A stretch of 64,000 nt of DNA from Catellicoccus marimammalium M35/04/3 (GCF_000313915.1 NZ_AMYT01000008.1:1-64000), one strand, 5' to 3'; shown: positions 49,822-58,746, counted from the stretch's first letter. The notes: generated by a model from the sequence alone, not told the origin. Program-made: numbers and translations.

Positions 49822-52757
49822 TGTGTATGAGTTCCTTTCTTCTTATAAATATATAAAATCATAGTGCCTAAAATTAGGGTACAGGCAACCAGAATAAGCC
49901 ATGTTTTATATCCGTCCCCACCAGTATTTGGTAATAATGGACCGACAGCTTCAGATTTTTTCTTTTTATTGGTAATTATAAAGCTGTTTTTTGTATGAGA
50001 AATAATCTCTTTGTAGTTACTCTTAAATTCTATACCTTTATTAGAGACAAAGATTTCAAAAGGTTTATGATTTTCTCGGTAACCATCAGGAGCCTTCGTT
50101 TCGCGAAGAACATATGTTCCATTTGCTATATCTTTAAATAGAATTTTACCTTCTTTATTTGTAACTCCACGATATACTTTATTCGTTTTAGAATTTACTA
50201 ATTCAAAATGTGCGCCCTGTAAATGATTATTACGATTATTCTCATCCACTTTTTCTAATAGTAGATCTTTTTCACCATGGATTTCACCATCCATAAAGAT
50301 ATTCTTTACTGTAGCATTTGCCTCTTCCCAATTCTTAGAATCATTTGGAGTTCGATAACAAATTTGAGAATGGTTATCAAAGGTTAATTGATTTGGATTA
50401 GTAATTAACGTTTGATATGTCACCGTAAAGTTTCCTGTTTGCGGCATCCAACGTCCCCAAGCGTCAATAATCCAAGGGGAAATTGTAACATTAAATTCTG
50501 TATTAGAAACTTTTTGAATATATCCATAACCACTGTTATTAAACTCTTCCATTGAAAAAGTTCTACCATTCAGTGGGCCACCTCTGAAATAGATATACAT
50601 AGTTGACCAATCAACAATATGACCTTGTTGTACTTGATCTCGAATATAAACATTATCTAGTAATTCTTCTTGATTTAAATTACCGTTTAACCACCATTGA
50701 ACATGACTTGGGTTTTCTAATGACATATCTCCAGACTTATAATAAAATGGATTTTCATCAGATCCCGAGTTAGTCACACCATTAATTGTTAAATATGTTT
50801 TATGATTTCCTGATGTGATAGGGATTTTTGCGTCATTTGGAGTGAAATTTCTTGCTTTTGCCGGAAAAGTAAAATTTCCCCAAATATTATGCAATAGATT
50901 CACATTTTTAAAAACTACTCGAGCTTCGTGATCATAAATGTACAAGTCTGCCATCTCAATTCCATTTTGTACTAGTGGTTGTGGATTTTTTTTAGGTTTA
51001 TATGCAGTAAGAGAAGCTACATCTGGGCCTAAATCTCCCAATCGAACAGTAAAACTATCACCATCATGAATTGTATTAGCATATTTTTCACTAAAACGGA
51101 CCATAATATTTACATCTTCTCCATCATTACATGTAGAAGGAGATACACTAATACTATCAACTATATTTTTATTACTTAAATCTTCTAACGGTTTCGCTTG
51201 AACTTGATCTGCTGGTAAACCTAAAGCAATAATACGTAATTTTGTATTACCACCTGTCATATAAAGTTCATGTTCTTCTGCGGTAAAGTTATGAGCAGTA
51301 ACAGGTACACGGAATTCTACATGCATTGGACGATAAGTCTTTCTATGATGTTCATAACGAACACGGACAAGATGTTTTTCAATCGTCACTGTTCCAACTC
51401 TGTCTCCCTCATCACTTGTTAACACAAAGCTTTGTGGTTCGCCTTCAAGATAAGCTACATTTGATCCTAGATCTGTCAAGGTGAAAACATCTTCCATTCC
51501 TGGTTTGATTTCACCTGCATAACGTTCTCTTAAATTCACAGTGAAATGGAATTTTTTATTGTTTGGGACAATCGCTGCATTTGCAGAAATCGAATAATTT
51601 AATCCACTGCTACGCTCTTGCGCTGCTCGACGGATACGCTGGCTTTTTTGTAGAAGTTCTTCTACTGTACGAATTTTGATTTCCTCTTGTTCCGTAGCCC
51701 CTTCTTTCACTTCTTGATGAGAAAGAATAATTGCATCTTGGATATCGGTAGTCGTTGTTGATGTTGCATCATCTGCAGAATCACTGGTTAAAGAAACACT
51801 TCTCGTCTTTTCACGTGTAGAAGAAGGTTCAGAATCAGGAGCTGAACTTTGTTTGTGCTCTTCTTTTGTTTCTTTTGTTGTATCTACAGCTGCTGTATCA
51901 ATCTCATCCATCGCGACTGACTTTTTCTGTAATGGAATCGCACGCTTCATCCATTGCACTACTTTTTCATTTTGGTTGGCGTTGACACGAAAAACGATTG
52001 GCAAACGATAAACCGTTGGATCATATACTTTTCCTTTTAAGATTTTCAAAGTAATCCGTTCTTTTTCGATTTTTGCCTCAAACCAGTTTTTCTTGTCTTC
52101 GTCTTTAAAAGAAATCTCACGTTTTTTCGCTTCCATCCATTTTGGTAGCTTAAACACATATTGATTTCCTTCTTTTAATTCAGTAGTCACTGGCCATTTT
52201 AAATCTAAAACAACTTGATTCTCTTTTTTTCGTTCAAGTGGCTGATAGTGAATATCTTGAATCAATAAGTTTTCATCTTCTAATGGCTCAGTGGCAGGTA
52301 AGATCTTGGTAACTTCTTTACCGATTTTTACCTTATTAATTTCTTCTTCATCATTATAATAATGAGCTTTTACTTCTAAGGTACAATCAGTTTCAATTTT
52401 TTGTTGGGCAGTATCTTGTTTCCACTGCACCATCATTTTGTCCTTTTTAAAACGAATTTCTCCAACTTCTTTTTTCTTTTGTTTAATAACATACTTGGAT
52501 TTTGTTGGAATTAAAGAATGTTCGATATCTTTTGGAATCGAATAAGTTCGTTCTAACGGACTTTCTTTCGGCTTTTCGATTTTAAAAGAAAGATCCATTT
52601 TTTCTTGCGAATGAATGGCATCTTTAGAAAACTTCACATCAGAAATTTTCGTTTGTTCTTTTTTATCTCGTGTCAAAGCGTTTACCGTCTCAACACCAGA
52701 CAATACATTTGGGGTACACACGATAAAAGTGAGTAACCACGGAACGACTCGTTTCAT
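49818..52757 (-). CDS. large LPXTG adhesin, presumed pilus tip or ancillary pilin
   Basis: A 979-residue cell-wall-anchored protein: signal peptide (about 1-28), an N-terminal region of about 270 residues, a Ser/Thr/Glu linker (about 300-370), two tandem beta-rich domains of about 130 residues (about 385-690) that share ERYAGEI/EKYANTI and TDLGSNVAYL/GDLGPDVASL, a collagen-binding-like domain (about 700-870; the MYIYFRGG and TGNFTVTYQT strands), a SpaA/CnaB-like repeat with YVLRETKAPDGYRENHKP, and LPNTG at 942 with helix and basic tail. The host ligand is not predictable. AAGGAGG precedes its ATG. Two of the gene's neighbours are sortases that would anchor or polymerise it. Confidence 0.85.
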   Translation of the reverse strand: MKRVVPWLLTFIVCTPNVLSGVETVNALTRDKKEQTKISDVKFSKDAIHSQEKMDLSFKIEKPKESPLERTYSIPKDIEHSLIPTKSKYVIKQKKKEVGEIRFKKDKMMVQWKQDTAQQKIETDCTLEVKAHYYNDEEEINKVKIGKEVTKILPATEPLEDENLLIQDIHYQPLERKKENQVVLDLKWPVTTELKEGNQYVFKLPKWMEAKKREISFKDEDKKNWFEAKIEKERITLKILKGKVYDPTVYRLPIVFRVNANQNEKVVQWMKRAIPLQKKSVAMDEIDTAAVDTTKETKEEHKQSSAPDSEPSSTREKTRSVSLTSDSADDATSTTTTDIQDAIILSHQEVKEGATEQEEIKIRTVEELLQKSQRIRRAAQERSSGLNYSISANAAIVPNNKKFHFTVNLRERYAGEIKPGMEDVFTLTDLGSNVAYLEGEPQSFVLTSDEGDRVGTVTIEKHLVRVRYEHHRKTYRPMHVEFRVPVTAHNFTAEEHELYMTGGNTKLRIIALGLPADQVQAKPLEDLSNKNIVDSISVSPSTCNDGEDVNIMVRFSEKYANTIHDGDSFTVRLGDLGPDVASLTAYKPKKNPQPLVQNGIEMADLYIYDHEARVVFKNVNLLHNIWGNFTFPAKARNFTPNDAKIPITSGNHKTYLTINGVTNSGSDENPFYYKSGDMSLENPSHVQWWLNGNLNQEELLDNVYIRDQVQQGHIVDWSTMYIYFRGGPLNGRTFSMEEFNNSGYGYIQKVSNTEFNVTISPWIIDAWGRWMPQTGNFTVTYQTLITNPNQLTFDNHSQICYRTPNDSKNWEEANATVKNIFMDGEIHGEKDLLLEKVDENNRNNHLQGAHFELVNSKTNKVYRGVTNKEGKILFKDIANGTYVLRETKAPDGYRENHKPFEIFVSNKGIEFKSNYKEIISHTKNSFIITNKKKKSEAVGPLLPNTGGDGYKTWLILVACTLILGTMILYIYKKKGTHTQ

Positions 52758-52784
52758 AGTCTCACCTCCTTTGTAGGGTAATAG

Positions 52785-53219
52785 TTAAATCAGCTTCTTG
52801 CCTAGGATTTCTTCTTGTGGAATTAAACGGTAATACGTTTTTCCATGATAGGAATATTGAAGGACGCATTGATTTTTGGGTACTTTGTTTTGTCCTTCTA
52901 ATAATAAGAGAACTTTCTTCTCTTTTACTTTCTCTTTTGGCATGGCAATGATGGTTGCTAAGATTCCTTCTTTATCATCGTTTAGAATCGCTACCTCATC
53001 ATCTTTATCATAGTGTTTAGCTTGATACAAAATATGGAAAAAATGATTTTCTTTACTTTGTACTACACTAATGATATTGCGCTGAAAAACATAAAAACTA
53101 GCAAACAAGATAACAATCGTCAATACAACAATCAGGACAGTTCCTAAAGAACGTTTCTTTTTGTTCTTTATCGGAGTTTCTTCTGGCCTTGCTTCGATTT
53201 CCGCTTTACTATCGGTCAT
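52785..53219 (-). CDS. unknown single-span membrane protein in the pilus operon
   Basis: A 144-residue protein with a 25-residue Lys/Glu-rich cytoplasmic head, one helix at about 26-46 (LGTVLIVVLTIVILFASFYVF), and an outer domain of about 95 residues with alternating strands (DEVAILND, ILATIIAMP, KVLLLLEG, YYRLIPQE). No LPXTG, lipobox, Cys or known motif is seen. It overlaps the class A-type sortase by 11 bases and has AGGAGG before its ATG, so its expression is tied to pilus assembly. A pilus assembly accessory is a fair guess, not a call. Confidence 0.7.
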   Translation of the reverse strand: MTDSKAEIEARPEETPIKNKKKRSLGTVLIVVLTIVILFASFYVFQRNIISVVQSKENHFFHILYQAKHYDKDDEVAILNDDKEGILATIIAMPKEKVKEKKVLLLLEGQNKVPKNQCVLQYSYHGKTYYRLIPQEEILGKKLI

Positions 53220-53931
53220 TTCTACCTCCTAAGAAATAATCCTTCACGTTTCCTGGGGTTTTTGCCCATGAGTAAGTTTTTACTAAAGGGCCAGTGACCA
53301 CAAGACGCGTTTTTCCTGACATACTACAAGTAACAAGAGTAATTTTATTTTTCTTTCCTTCTTCAATGACAGAAATTTGTGTGGGTGCCACATATTCTTT
53401 GTCATCGACTTCATAGACATACACATTACGCTTATCACTTAAATAAACTTTGTCTCCAATATTAATGTGTCGTAAAGGTGAGAATAAAATACGATCATCA
53501 TTAAAATTATGAGATGCTAATGAATAGTTATGAACTCCCATTTTTTCTTCTGGTCGCATTTCTCCTGCTCCGATAGATAAATAGTATTGACTGATTCCTT
53601 TGACTATGGGTAAATGAATATTCACACTTGGAATCACAATATCACCAACAACAGGCACCTTATCTTTTTCGACCATATCTTTTGCTTGTGATTGTAATAA
53701 AGATAGTGACGTCAAATAAGAAACACCTTCATAATCATACTCACTAGACTTCTTTTGATTTTCTGCTAATTCCTCTGCCGAATAATTACTTAACAAATGT
53801 TCTTTTGTTAATCGCTCAGAAAGGAATGGCATAATCAACCCATTTAAAAATAGAAAGATTCCTACCAATAAGATAGGAATCATTAATATCTTTAGACTTG
53901 TTTCAGTCCAATTATCTCTCTTTCGTTTCAT
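53209..53931 (-). CDS. class A-type sortase
   Basis: A 240-residue transpeptidase with one N-terminal helix (about 15-35) and an outer catalytic domain. Its triad is intact: His141 in NYSLASHNF, Cys202 in TLVTCS and Arg209 in GKTRLVVTG. The N-terminal anchor, the lack of a C-terminal helix and the GAGEMRPEEKMG lead-in before the His fit class A (SrtA), which attaches LPXTG proteins to peptidoglycan. It overlaps the class C sortase by 20 bases. It may be the pilus-specific anchoring enzyme or a second SrtA; the housekeeping srtA is not in the window. Confidence 0.88.
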   Translation of the reverse strand: MKRKRDNWTETSLKILMIPILLVGIFLFLNGLIMPFLSERLTKEHLLSNYSAEELAENQKKSSEYDYEGVSYLTSLSLLQSQAKDMVEKDKVPVVGDIVIPSVNIHLPIVKGISQYYLSIGAGEMRPEEKMGVHNYSLASHNFNDDRILFSPLRHINIGDKVYLSDKRNVYVYEVDDKEYVAPTQISVIEEGKKNKITLVTCSMSGKTRLVVTGPLVKTYSWAKTPGNVKDYFLGGRNDR

Positions 53932-54784
53932 CCTCTATACTCTCTTGTCTTTCTTTCTCATTGATTTTCTTTTGACGTTTTTTGCGCAAAACAAAATACA
54001 ATATGAGAAGTGCAATTACAATAGTAGCAAATGCCAACCAGACAATGATTGGTGGAATACGACGGATATTATTTGGGGTACTCAAATCTTCATTAATGCG
54101 AACCCCTCGGACAAGAAGACGGTGACTATTTACACCATATGGGGTACAGGTAATCAATGTCACATAGTCTTTTCCGGGATAGATTCCTAGGGTATGTACT
54201 TTTTCAGGCTTTTCTACTTTTATATCATCGACTTGATAATATAAAACTTTATTTAACACACGAATGGAAAATAAATTTCCTTTTCGTAGTTTCACTAACG
54301 GTGTAAATAAAGTACCACCAGAAGGTAACCCTGTATGTCCAGTTAGTACGGCATGGGTATTTTTACCGCCAGTCGGTAATGAGGTTCCTTCTAAATGCCC
54401 AACTCCTACTTCTAAGATTCGATCTTCCGTTCCATGATAGATAGGTAAATGAACGTTAATAGAAGGGATATCGATAATTCCCATTACATTTGAATCACCA
54501 ACGAGTAATTGCTTTTTGTAATGGTCAAAGTTTCCTTTGCTTGCGTAATAATCTAATCCCTTTTTGTATAATTTTTGATTATATAATTGAGCATTTTTCC
54601 ATACTTTATTTATTTCTTCACGAGATGCTTTTTCCACATCTCCTTGATAGGTTTGAATGGCTTGACTTTGATTGTGTTCATTCCACCATTGACTCCAAAT
54701 CGGATAGAATAACACTGCACCACCTACCAAATAAAGCAAAAGTGCAATAATAATGAGAGGTTTCTTTGAGTTTTTCTTACTCAT
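53912..54784 (-). CDS. class C (pilin-polymerising) sortase
   Basis: A 290-residue enzyme with an N-terminal helix (about 9-30), an outer domain and a C-terminal helix (about 245-267), the class C topology. Catalytic residues are intact: His150 in LTGHTGLP, Cys213 in TLITCTPYG and Arg222 in NSHRLLV. The DPF/DPW lid motif that usually plugs the active site of class C sortases is not visible; the corresponding stretch (about 72-95) reads KLYKKGLDYYASKGNFDHYK. A perfect AAAGGAGG precedes the ATG, and it is the first gene of the pilus operon. A TTGTAC/GTACAA dyad lies just upstream. Confidence 0.9.
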   Translation of the reverse strand: MSKKNSKKPLIIIALLLYLVGGAVLFYPIWSQWWNEHNQSQAIQTYQGDVEKASREEINKVWKNAQLYNQKLYKKGLDYYASKGNFDHYKKQLLVGDSNVMGIIDIPSINVHLPIYHGTEDRILEVGVGHLEGTSLPTGGKNTHAVLTGHTGLPSGGTLFTPLVKLRKGNLFSIRVLNKVLYYQVDDIKVEKPEKVHTLGIYPGKDYVTLITCTPYGVNSHRLLVRGVRINEDLSTPNNIRRIPPIIVWLAFATIVIALLILYFVLRKKRQKKINEKERQESIEDETKER

Positions 54785-54798
54785 AGTGCCTCCTTTTT

Positions 54799-54816
54799 TG
54801 TACTTCTGTGTACAAT
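54799..54816. promoter_or_regulatory. dyad upstream of the sortase C gene
   Basis: TTGTAC and GTACAA are inverted around six bases, directly ahead of the sortase ribosome site. A second TTGTACAA palindrome lies at 54914-54923 within TTTGTACAAA. Their shared core suggests one regulator, but they could also be part of RNA structure. No convincing promoter could be chosen for the operon. Confidence 0.4.
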
Positions 54817-54880
54817 CTTACTCTCTAAAGATTAAACAAAACTAAAAAAAAACGCTTTTTTATCAAATTATTTGCAAAAA

Positions 54881-54915
54881 AAGAGCAACTGTGTATAGCA
54901 CACTTTGTTGCTCTT
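54881..54915 (-). terminator. TDT permease gene terminator
   Basis: AAGAGCAAC pairs with GTTGCTCTT around an inner GTGT/ACAC stem, with TTTTTTT on the minus strand. It separates the permease gene from the pilus operon. Confidence 0.8.
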
Positions 54916-54937
54916 TGTACAAACTTTATTTTTTATT

Positions 54938-55915
54938 TTATTCTTCAATTGCGTCATTCGCATCAGTATGTGGAGTTTTCTTTGTTACATTCGCTTTAAT
55001 AATGAAATGAATATATTTGATTAAGACATAAACTACAATCACACTAGCAATAACTGTTTCTACTACGGCTAAATAATGCATCCATGTAAATGCATGACCG
55101 GCTTGTAGATAATATTGATAAGCTTTTGTTAAAGCGACCGCACAAATTACCAATGGGAAAGTAAACGCAGCATAACTTGGATAGAATGCTCCTTTTAACA
55201 TTGCTGGTAAACGGAAGATAACAAATAGATATAATAGTTGAGAAATAATCGTTAATAACGTTACCAAAACAATATGTGGATGTGGGAACGCAGATAAATA
55301 TCCTGCTAAACACAATGATCCTGGTGCAGCTAAAATCGTTACTAATGGCATGGTATGTTCTTCAAATTTACGGTGAATAAAGACACGGTAAATAATGACT
55401 GGTAATAAAATGAAATAGAACAATAAAGCTAACCAGAATAATACTCGTCCTACTTCTGGATAGAAGTTTGCACAAGTTACAGGCACAATTCCTAATCCAC
55501 AGTACACAACAAACCAACTTGGATAAACATGTTCCATTGTGACATCAGAAGCGATTAAGAAATAATACGTAAAGTAAATAACTAATAAAAATTGAATGAC
55601 AATCGCAAATAGCCACAAGTAATTAACAATCGGTTGATCAGGAAACCAACGAACTAAATACGTACATAACACCATGAATCCCATCGAAAACGTTGGAGAT
55701 GTGGAAGCAATAATTGGGTTTTTTAAGTCATGACGTGTATGTTCAAAGACAAAGATAATTTTTGCTAAAATTAAACACATCAAAATGACACCAATCGTTC
55801 CAAAAATACTAGTTAAAATCGGTAAATGATAGGCAGTGTATAAATTACCAATGGATAAAATGGCTAAAACCAATCCGCACATCGGAATTGGAATAGATTT
55901 GAAAAATGTTCTCAT
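54938..55915 (-). CDS. TDT/SLAC1-family membrane transporter
   Basis: A 325-residue protein with ten hydrophobic helices and a short acidic tail, matching the tellurite-resistance/dicarboxylate transporter (TehA/SLAC1) fold: the N-terminal IPIPMCGLVLAILSIGN with helix-breaking Pro/Gly is characteristic. The family transports C4-dicarboxylates, anions or sulfite. Substrate is unknown here. It has its own promoter and terminator, so it is independent of the pilus operon. Confidence 0.82.
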   Translation of the reverse strand: MRTFFKSIPIPMCGLVLAILSIGNLYTAYHLPILTSIFGTIGVILMCLILAKIIFVFEHTRHDLKNPIIASTSPTFSMGFMVLCTYLVRWFPDQPIVNYLWLFAIVIQFLLVIYFTYYFLIASDVTMEHVYPSWFVVYCGLGIVPVTCANFYPEVGRVLFWLALLFYFILLPVIIYRVFIHRKFEEHTMPLVTILAAPGSLCLAGYLSAFPHPHIVLVTLLTIISQLLYLFVIFRLPAMLKGAFYPSYAAFTFPLVICAVALTKAYQYYLQAGHAFTWMHYLAVVETVIASVIVVYVLIKYIHFIIKANVTKKTPHTDANDAIEE

Positions 55916-55948
55916 AAAATAATTCCTTTCTTTTTTTCTGTCTTTCCC

Positions 55949-55976
55949 ATTGTAGCAATATTTTTTTGATTTTCAA
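55949..55976 (-). promoter_or_regulatory. TDT permease gene promoter
   Basis: On the minus strand TTGAAA (55976-55971) and TACAAT (55954-55949) are 16 bases apart, about 35 bases upstream of the start codon. Confidence 0.55.
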
Positions 55977-56135
55977 AATGTCATTTTCCCTTATTTTCGC
56001 CTTTTTTAAAGTGATAAAATAAACAATTTATTCCTTTTTCTTCTCAATATGTGATTTTTTCACATCTTATCCTTGAGTTTTTCCCATTGTAAGTTTGTGT
56101 ATTTTTTTACAAACTTGTGAATTATGAGCACAAAA
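55977..56135. other. intergenic AT-rich stretch with two small hairpins
   Basis: Between the permease promoter and the CorA gene terminator lie an ATGTGA/TCACAT hairpin (near 56050) and an 8-bp AAGTTTGT/ACAAACTT hairpin (56091-56116) with a 10-base loop. No open frame with a ribosome site is seen. Confidence 0.4.
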
Positions 56136-56164
56136 AAAGATTAGAAAAAATTTTTCTAATCTTT
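56136..56164 (-). terminator. corA-like gene terminator
   Basis: AAAGATTAGAAAAA pairs with TTTTTCTAATCTTT, followed by T-rich sequence on the minus strand. Confidence 0.8.
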
Positions 56165-57109
56165 CTAGAAATAATCTTTGTGTTTGAAATAGCGAATAAA
56201 TAAAAGGGAAATCAGTACCGCAATAACAGTCACTACAATCCAACTCCAATGCTTCCAATCGGCCAATGGCAAATGCACGTTCATTCCATAGAAACTAAAG
56301 ACAATCGTTGGAATGGATAAAATTAAAGAATACACGGTTAAGAATTTCATCACTTCGTTCATGTTGTTGGAAATCAAATTGGCATAGGTATCTGTTGATT
56401 CATTAATAATGCGGTTCGAAATCTCCGCCATTTCAATCCCTTGTTGAGTTTCAATCATTAAGTCTTCTAATAGTTCATTATCTTCTTCATAGGTAACTAG
56501 GTAATAACCACGACGAATTTTTTCTAAAACTAGACTATTCGTTTTCAAAGACATAATGAAATAAATCAATGAGCGTTCAATTCTCATCAGTTGCATTAAA
56601 TCTTCATTTCGTGGTTTCATACCAATATTTTTTTCAATATCTTTACGACGTTTGTTCAAAATACGCAAATAGCTTAGATATTTTTTCGCTGCTTCATAAA
56701 GAAATTGAAGTAAAAATTGAATCGGCAAAGCCGGGTTTAATGTTTTACGTAATTGAGCTTCTTGATACTGATCTAAGATTTGGAAATCGGTTGAGACGGT
56801 CACAATACAATGTGGAAAAATCAAAAAACTCATCGGAATGGTACTATAAATCGAATCTTCACTATCTTCATTGAAATACGGAATATCGTAAATCACGAGT
56901 GTGACATTCGTATCATTATCTTTTTCAATACGAGCAGATTCGTCTCGGTCGAGTACATAATTCATAAAGTCTTCGGGTACTTGTAACTCGTTTAATAAAT
57001 AGTCGATATCTTCTTGATTGGGACTACTCACATTGACCCATGAATGGTTACAAAAATGGGAAACTTCTTGTAAATTCCCTTGTTCATCATTGACATAAAA
57101 TTCAATCAC
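56165..57109 (-). CDS. CorA-family divalent cation (Mg2+) channel
   Basis: A 314-residue protein with a long cytoplasmic N-terminal domain and two C-terminal helices. The signature GMN follows the first helix (SFYGMNVHLP, near residue 280), the selectivity loop of CorA channels; the second helix ends in a basic tail KHKDYF. The cytoplasmic domain has long helices with many charged residues (about 120-240), as in the stalk of CorA. Mg2+ is the usual ion, though Co2+ and Zn2+ carriers share the fold. It precedes ttcA on neither side as an operon: a gap of 46 bases and the same strand leave co-transcription with ttcA possible. Confidence 0.92.
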   Translation of the reverse strand: MIEFYVNDEQGNLQEVSHFCNHSWVNVSSPNQEDIDYLLNELQVPEDFMNYVLDRDESARIEKDNDTNVTLVIYDIPYFNEDSEDSIYSTIPMSFLIFPHCIVTVSTDFQILDQYQEAQLRKTLNPALPIQFLLQFLYEAAKKYLSYLRILNKRRKDIEKNIGMKPRNEDLMQLMRIERSLIYFIMSLKTNSLVLEKIRRGYYLVTYEEDNELLEDLMIETQQGIEMAEISNRIINESTDTYANLISNNMNEVMKFLTVYSLILSIPTIVFSFYGMNVHLPLADWKHWSWIVVTVIAVLISLLFIRYFKHKDYF

Positions 57110-57155
57110 TGGGGGTCCCTCTTTTCTCTTCTATTCTAGCTTTATTGTAGTCATC

Positions 57156-57926
57156 CTATTCTTGAGGGTCAAGCGGATGCCAAAACTCAGCTTTGTCCTC
57201 ACTTTCCATCATCTTGACGAATTTTTCACGCACATCAGGATAAGTTTTTGCTAAATGAGTCACTAAATGCTTAATTTCTTCTCGTTTTGTTTTCTTATCT
57301 ACAGGACAAGGATTAAAGATGACCGGTACATTTTTTTCACGTTCTACAAAATGAATAATATTTTGCTCATGGACATATAATAATGGACGAATGACGGTAG
57401 TTTCTGTTTTTGTTAAATAAGTAACTGGTTTAAAGCTCGCCATTTCGCCATGGAATAAAAAGTTCATAAAGTAGGTTTCAATCGCATCATCTAAATGGTG
57501 TCCTAACGCTACTTTATTATATCCACGTTCTTGACAAGTAGAATACAACACACCTCGACGCAAATTTGCACATAAGGAGCATGGATTCTTCTCTTGACGA
57601 ACATCAAAAACAATTTCTGCAATATCGGTTGGAATGACTTCTAATTCATAACCTAAATCTGCACAAAATTCTTTCAATGGCGTTAAATCCATCAAACGAT
57701 TTGTATCTAACGCTACTGGATGTAATTCAAAATCTTGGAATCCTAAACGGTTTTGTTCCTTCATAGTATGCAATAAGTAAAATAAAGTAGAACTATCTTT
57801 CCCACCGCTCATACCGATAGCGACTTTATCTCCAGGTTCAATCATTTTGTATTTTAAAATCGCATCACGGACAGGATTAAACAAACGTTGATTATCTTTC
57901 TTTTCAAAACGAACAATTCTTTCCAC
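57156..57926 (-). CDS. ttcA: tRNA 2-thiocytidine biosynthesis protein TtcA-like
   Basis: A 256-residue PP-loop ATPase: AIGMSGGKDSSTL near residue 37 binds ATP, CSLCANLRRG near 117 and the later NPCPVDKKTKRE near 207 give the three cysteines expected for a [4Fe-4S] cluster. TtcA uses the cluster to thiolate C32 of tRNA. Length and the GHHLDDAIETYFMN motif fit this family; related N-type ATPases include TtuA and TilS, the latter being longer. The gene is upstream of corA on the same strand. Confidence 0.9.
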   Translation of the reverse strand: MERIVRFEKKDNQRLFNPVRDAILKYKMIEPGDKVAIGMSGGKDSSTLFYLLHTMKEQNRLGFQDFELHPVALDTNRLMDLTPLKEFCADLGYELEVIPTDIAEIVFDVRQEKNPCSLCANLRRGVLYSTCQERGYNKVALGHHLDDAIETYFMNFLFHGEMASFKPVTYLTKTETTVIRPLLYVHEQNIIHFVEREKNVPVIFNPCPVDKKTKREEIKHLVTHLAKTYPDVREKFVKMMESEDKAEFWHPLDPQE

Positions 57927-57995
57927 AATTTTCCCTCATTTTCTGTTTTCTCTTGGTATTTTTTTATTATAGCACATCCAACTCAAAAGTGGCTC

Positions 57996-58709
57996 TTAGT
58001 TTCGCATTTCTTCGTATAATTCTTCGATTTCTTCTTTGGTCAGTGGACGATATTCTCCTTCTTCTAATTGCTCATCTAAAACAATAGGTCCGACTTGTGT
58101 TCGTTTCAATGCTGTCACCTTGACTCCTTGAGCTAAAAACATCTTTTTAATTTGATGTCGTTTCCCTTCTGTTAGATAAACTTTAGCTTCACTTTCTTTT
58201 TCGCCACTTTTTTCAATCCATAATTGAGCCGAGCGACAACGTGTTCCATCTAAAAAAGTAATGCCGTCTAAAAAAGCTTGTTCATCTTTTTTGGTCAATG
58301 GGCCATTGACGGTTACTTCATACCATTTTCCCACTTTCGTTTTCGCTTGGGTACAATGATAACCGAGTCTTCCGTTATTCGTAACGATAATTAATCCTGT
58401 CGTATCTTTATCTAAGCGCCCAATGGAAAATCCTTCTTTTATTTTAGGTAAGTAATCAAAAATCGTTGGATCTTTGGCATCGGTATTCGCCGTGACGACC
58501 CCTTTTGGTTTATGTAACATATAGTAATCATGTTGTGGAATTCCAATTTCTTTTCCTTCTACTGTCAAGGTGTCAATTCGTCCTTCGATATCATAATTTC
58601 CTTCTGTAACCACTTTTCCATTCACGATGACATCTTCATTTTTAAGCCATTGCTTCATTTGTTTCCGACTTGCTTGTAATTTTTGCTCTAATACTTTATC
58701 AACTCTCAT
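57996..58709 (-). CDS. rsuA: 16S rRNA pseudouridine synthase, RsuA type
   Basis: A 237-residue enzyme with an N-terminal S4 RNA-binding domain (about residues 1-60) and the RluB/RsuA catalytic domain: GRLDKDTTGLIIVTNNG near residue 100 contains the catalytic Asp, YEVTVNG near 147, and the closing EGKRHQIKKMF motif near 187 binds RNA. RsuA makes pseudouridine 516 in 16S rRNA, although the size is also compatible with RluE/RluF-like enzymes. The gene is separate from greA by a terminator. Confidence 0.88.
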   Translation of the reverse strand: MRVDKVLEQKLQASRKQMKQWLKNEDVIVNGKVVTEGNYDIEGRIDTLTVEGKEIGIPQHDYYMLHKPKGVVTANTDAKDPTIFDYLPKIKEGFSIGRLDKDTTGLIIVTNNGRLGYHCTQAKTKVGKWYEVTVNGPLTKKDEQAFLDGITFLDGTRCRSAQLWIEKSGEKESEAKVYLTEGKRHQIKKMFLAQGVKVTALKRTQVGPIVLDEQLEEGEYRPLTKEEIEELYEEMRN

Positions 58710-58723
58710 TTTTCCTCACAAAA

Positions 58724-58746
58724 AAAAGTTGGCTAGGCCAACTTTT
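58724..58746 (-). terminator. greA terminator
   Basis: AAAAGTTGGC pairs with GCCAACTTTT around TAG, with a T run on the minus strand. Confidence 0.85.

Noticed and set aside
54847-54862. CcpA (cre) site upstream of the pilus operon
   Set aside because: The central ACGCTTT fits, but the outer G and C positions of the cre consensus are replaced by A and T, so it may just be A/T-rich sequence.
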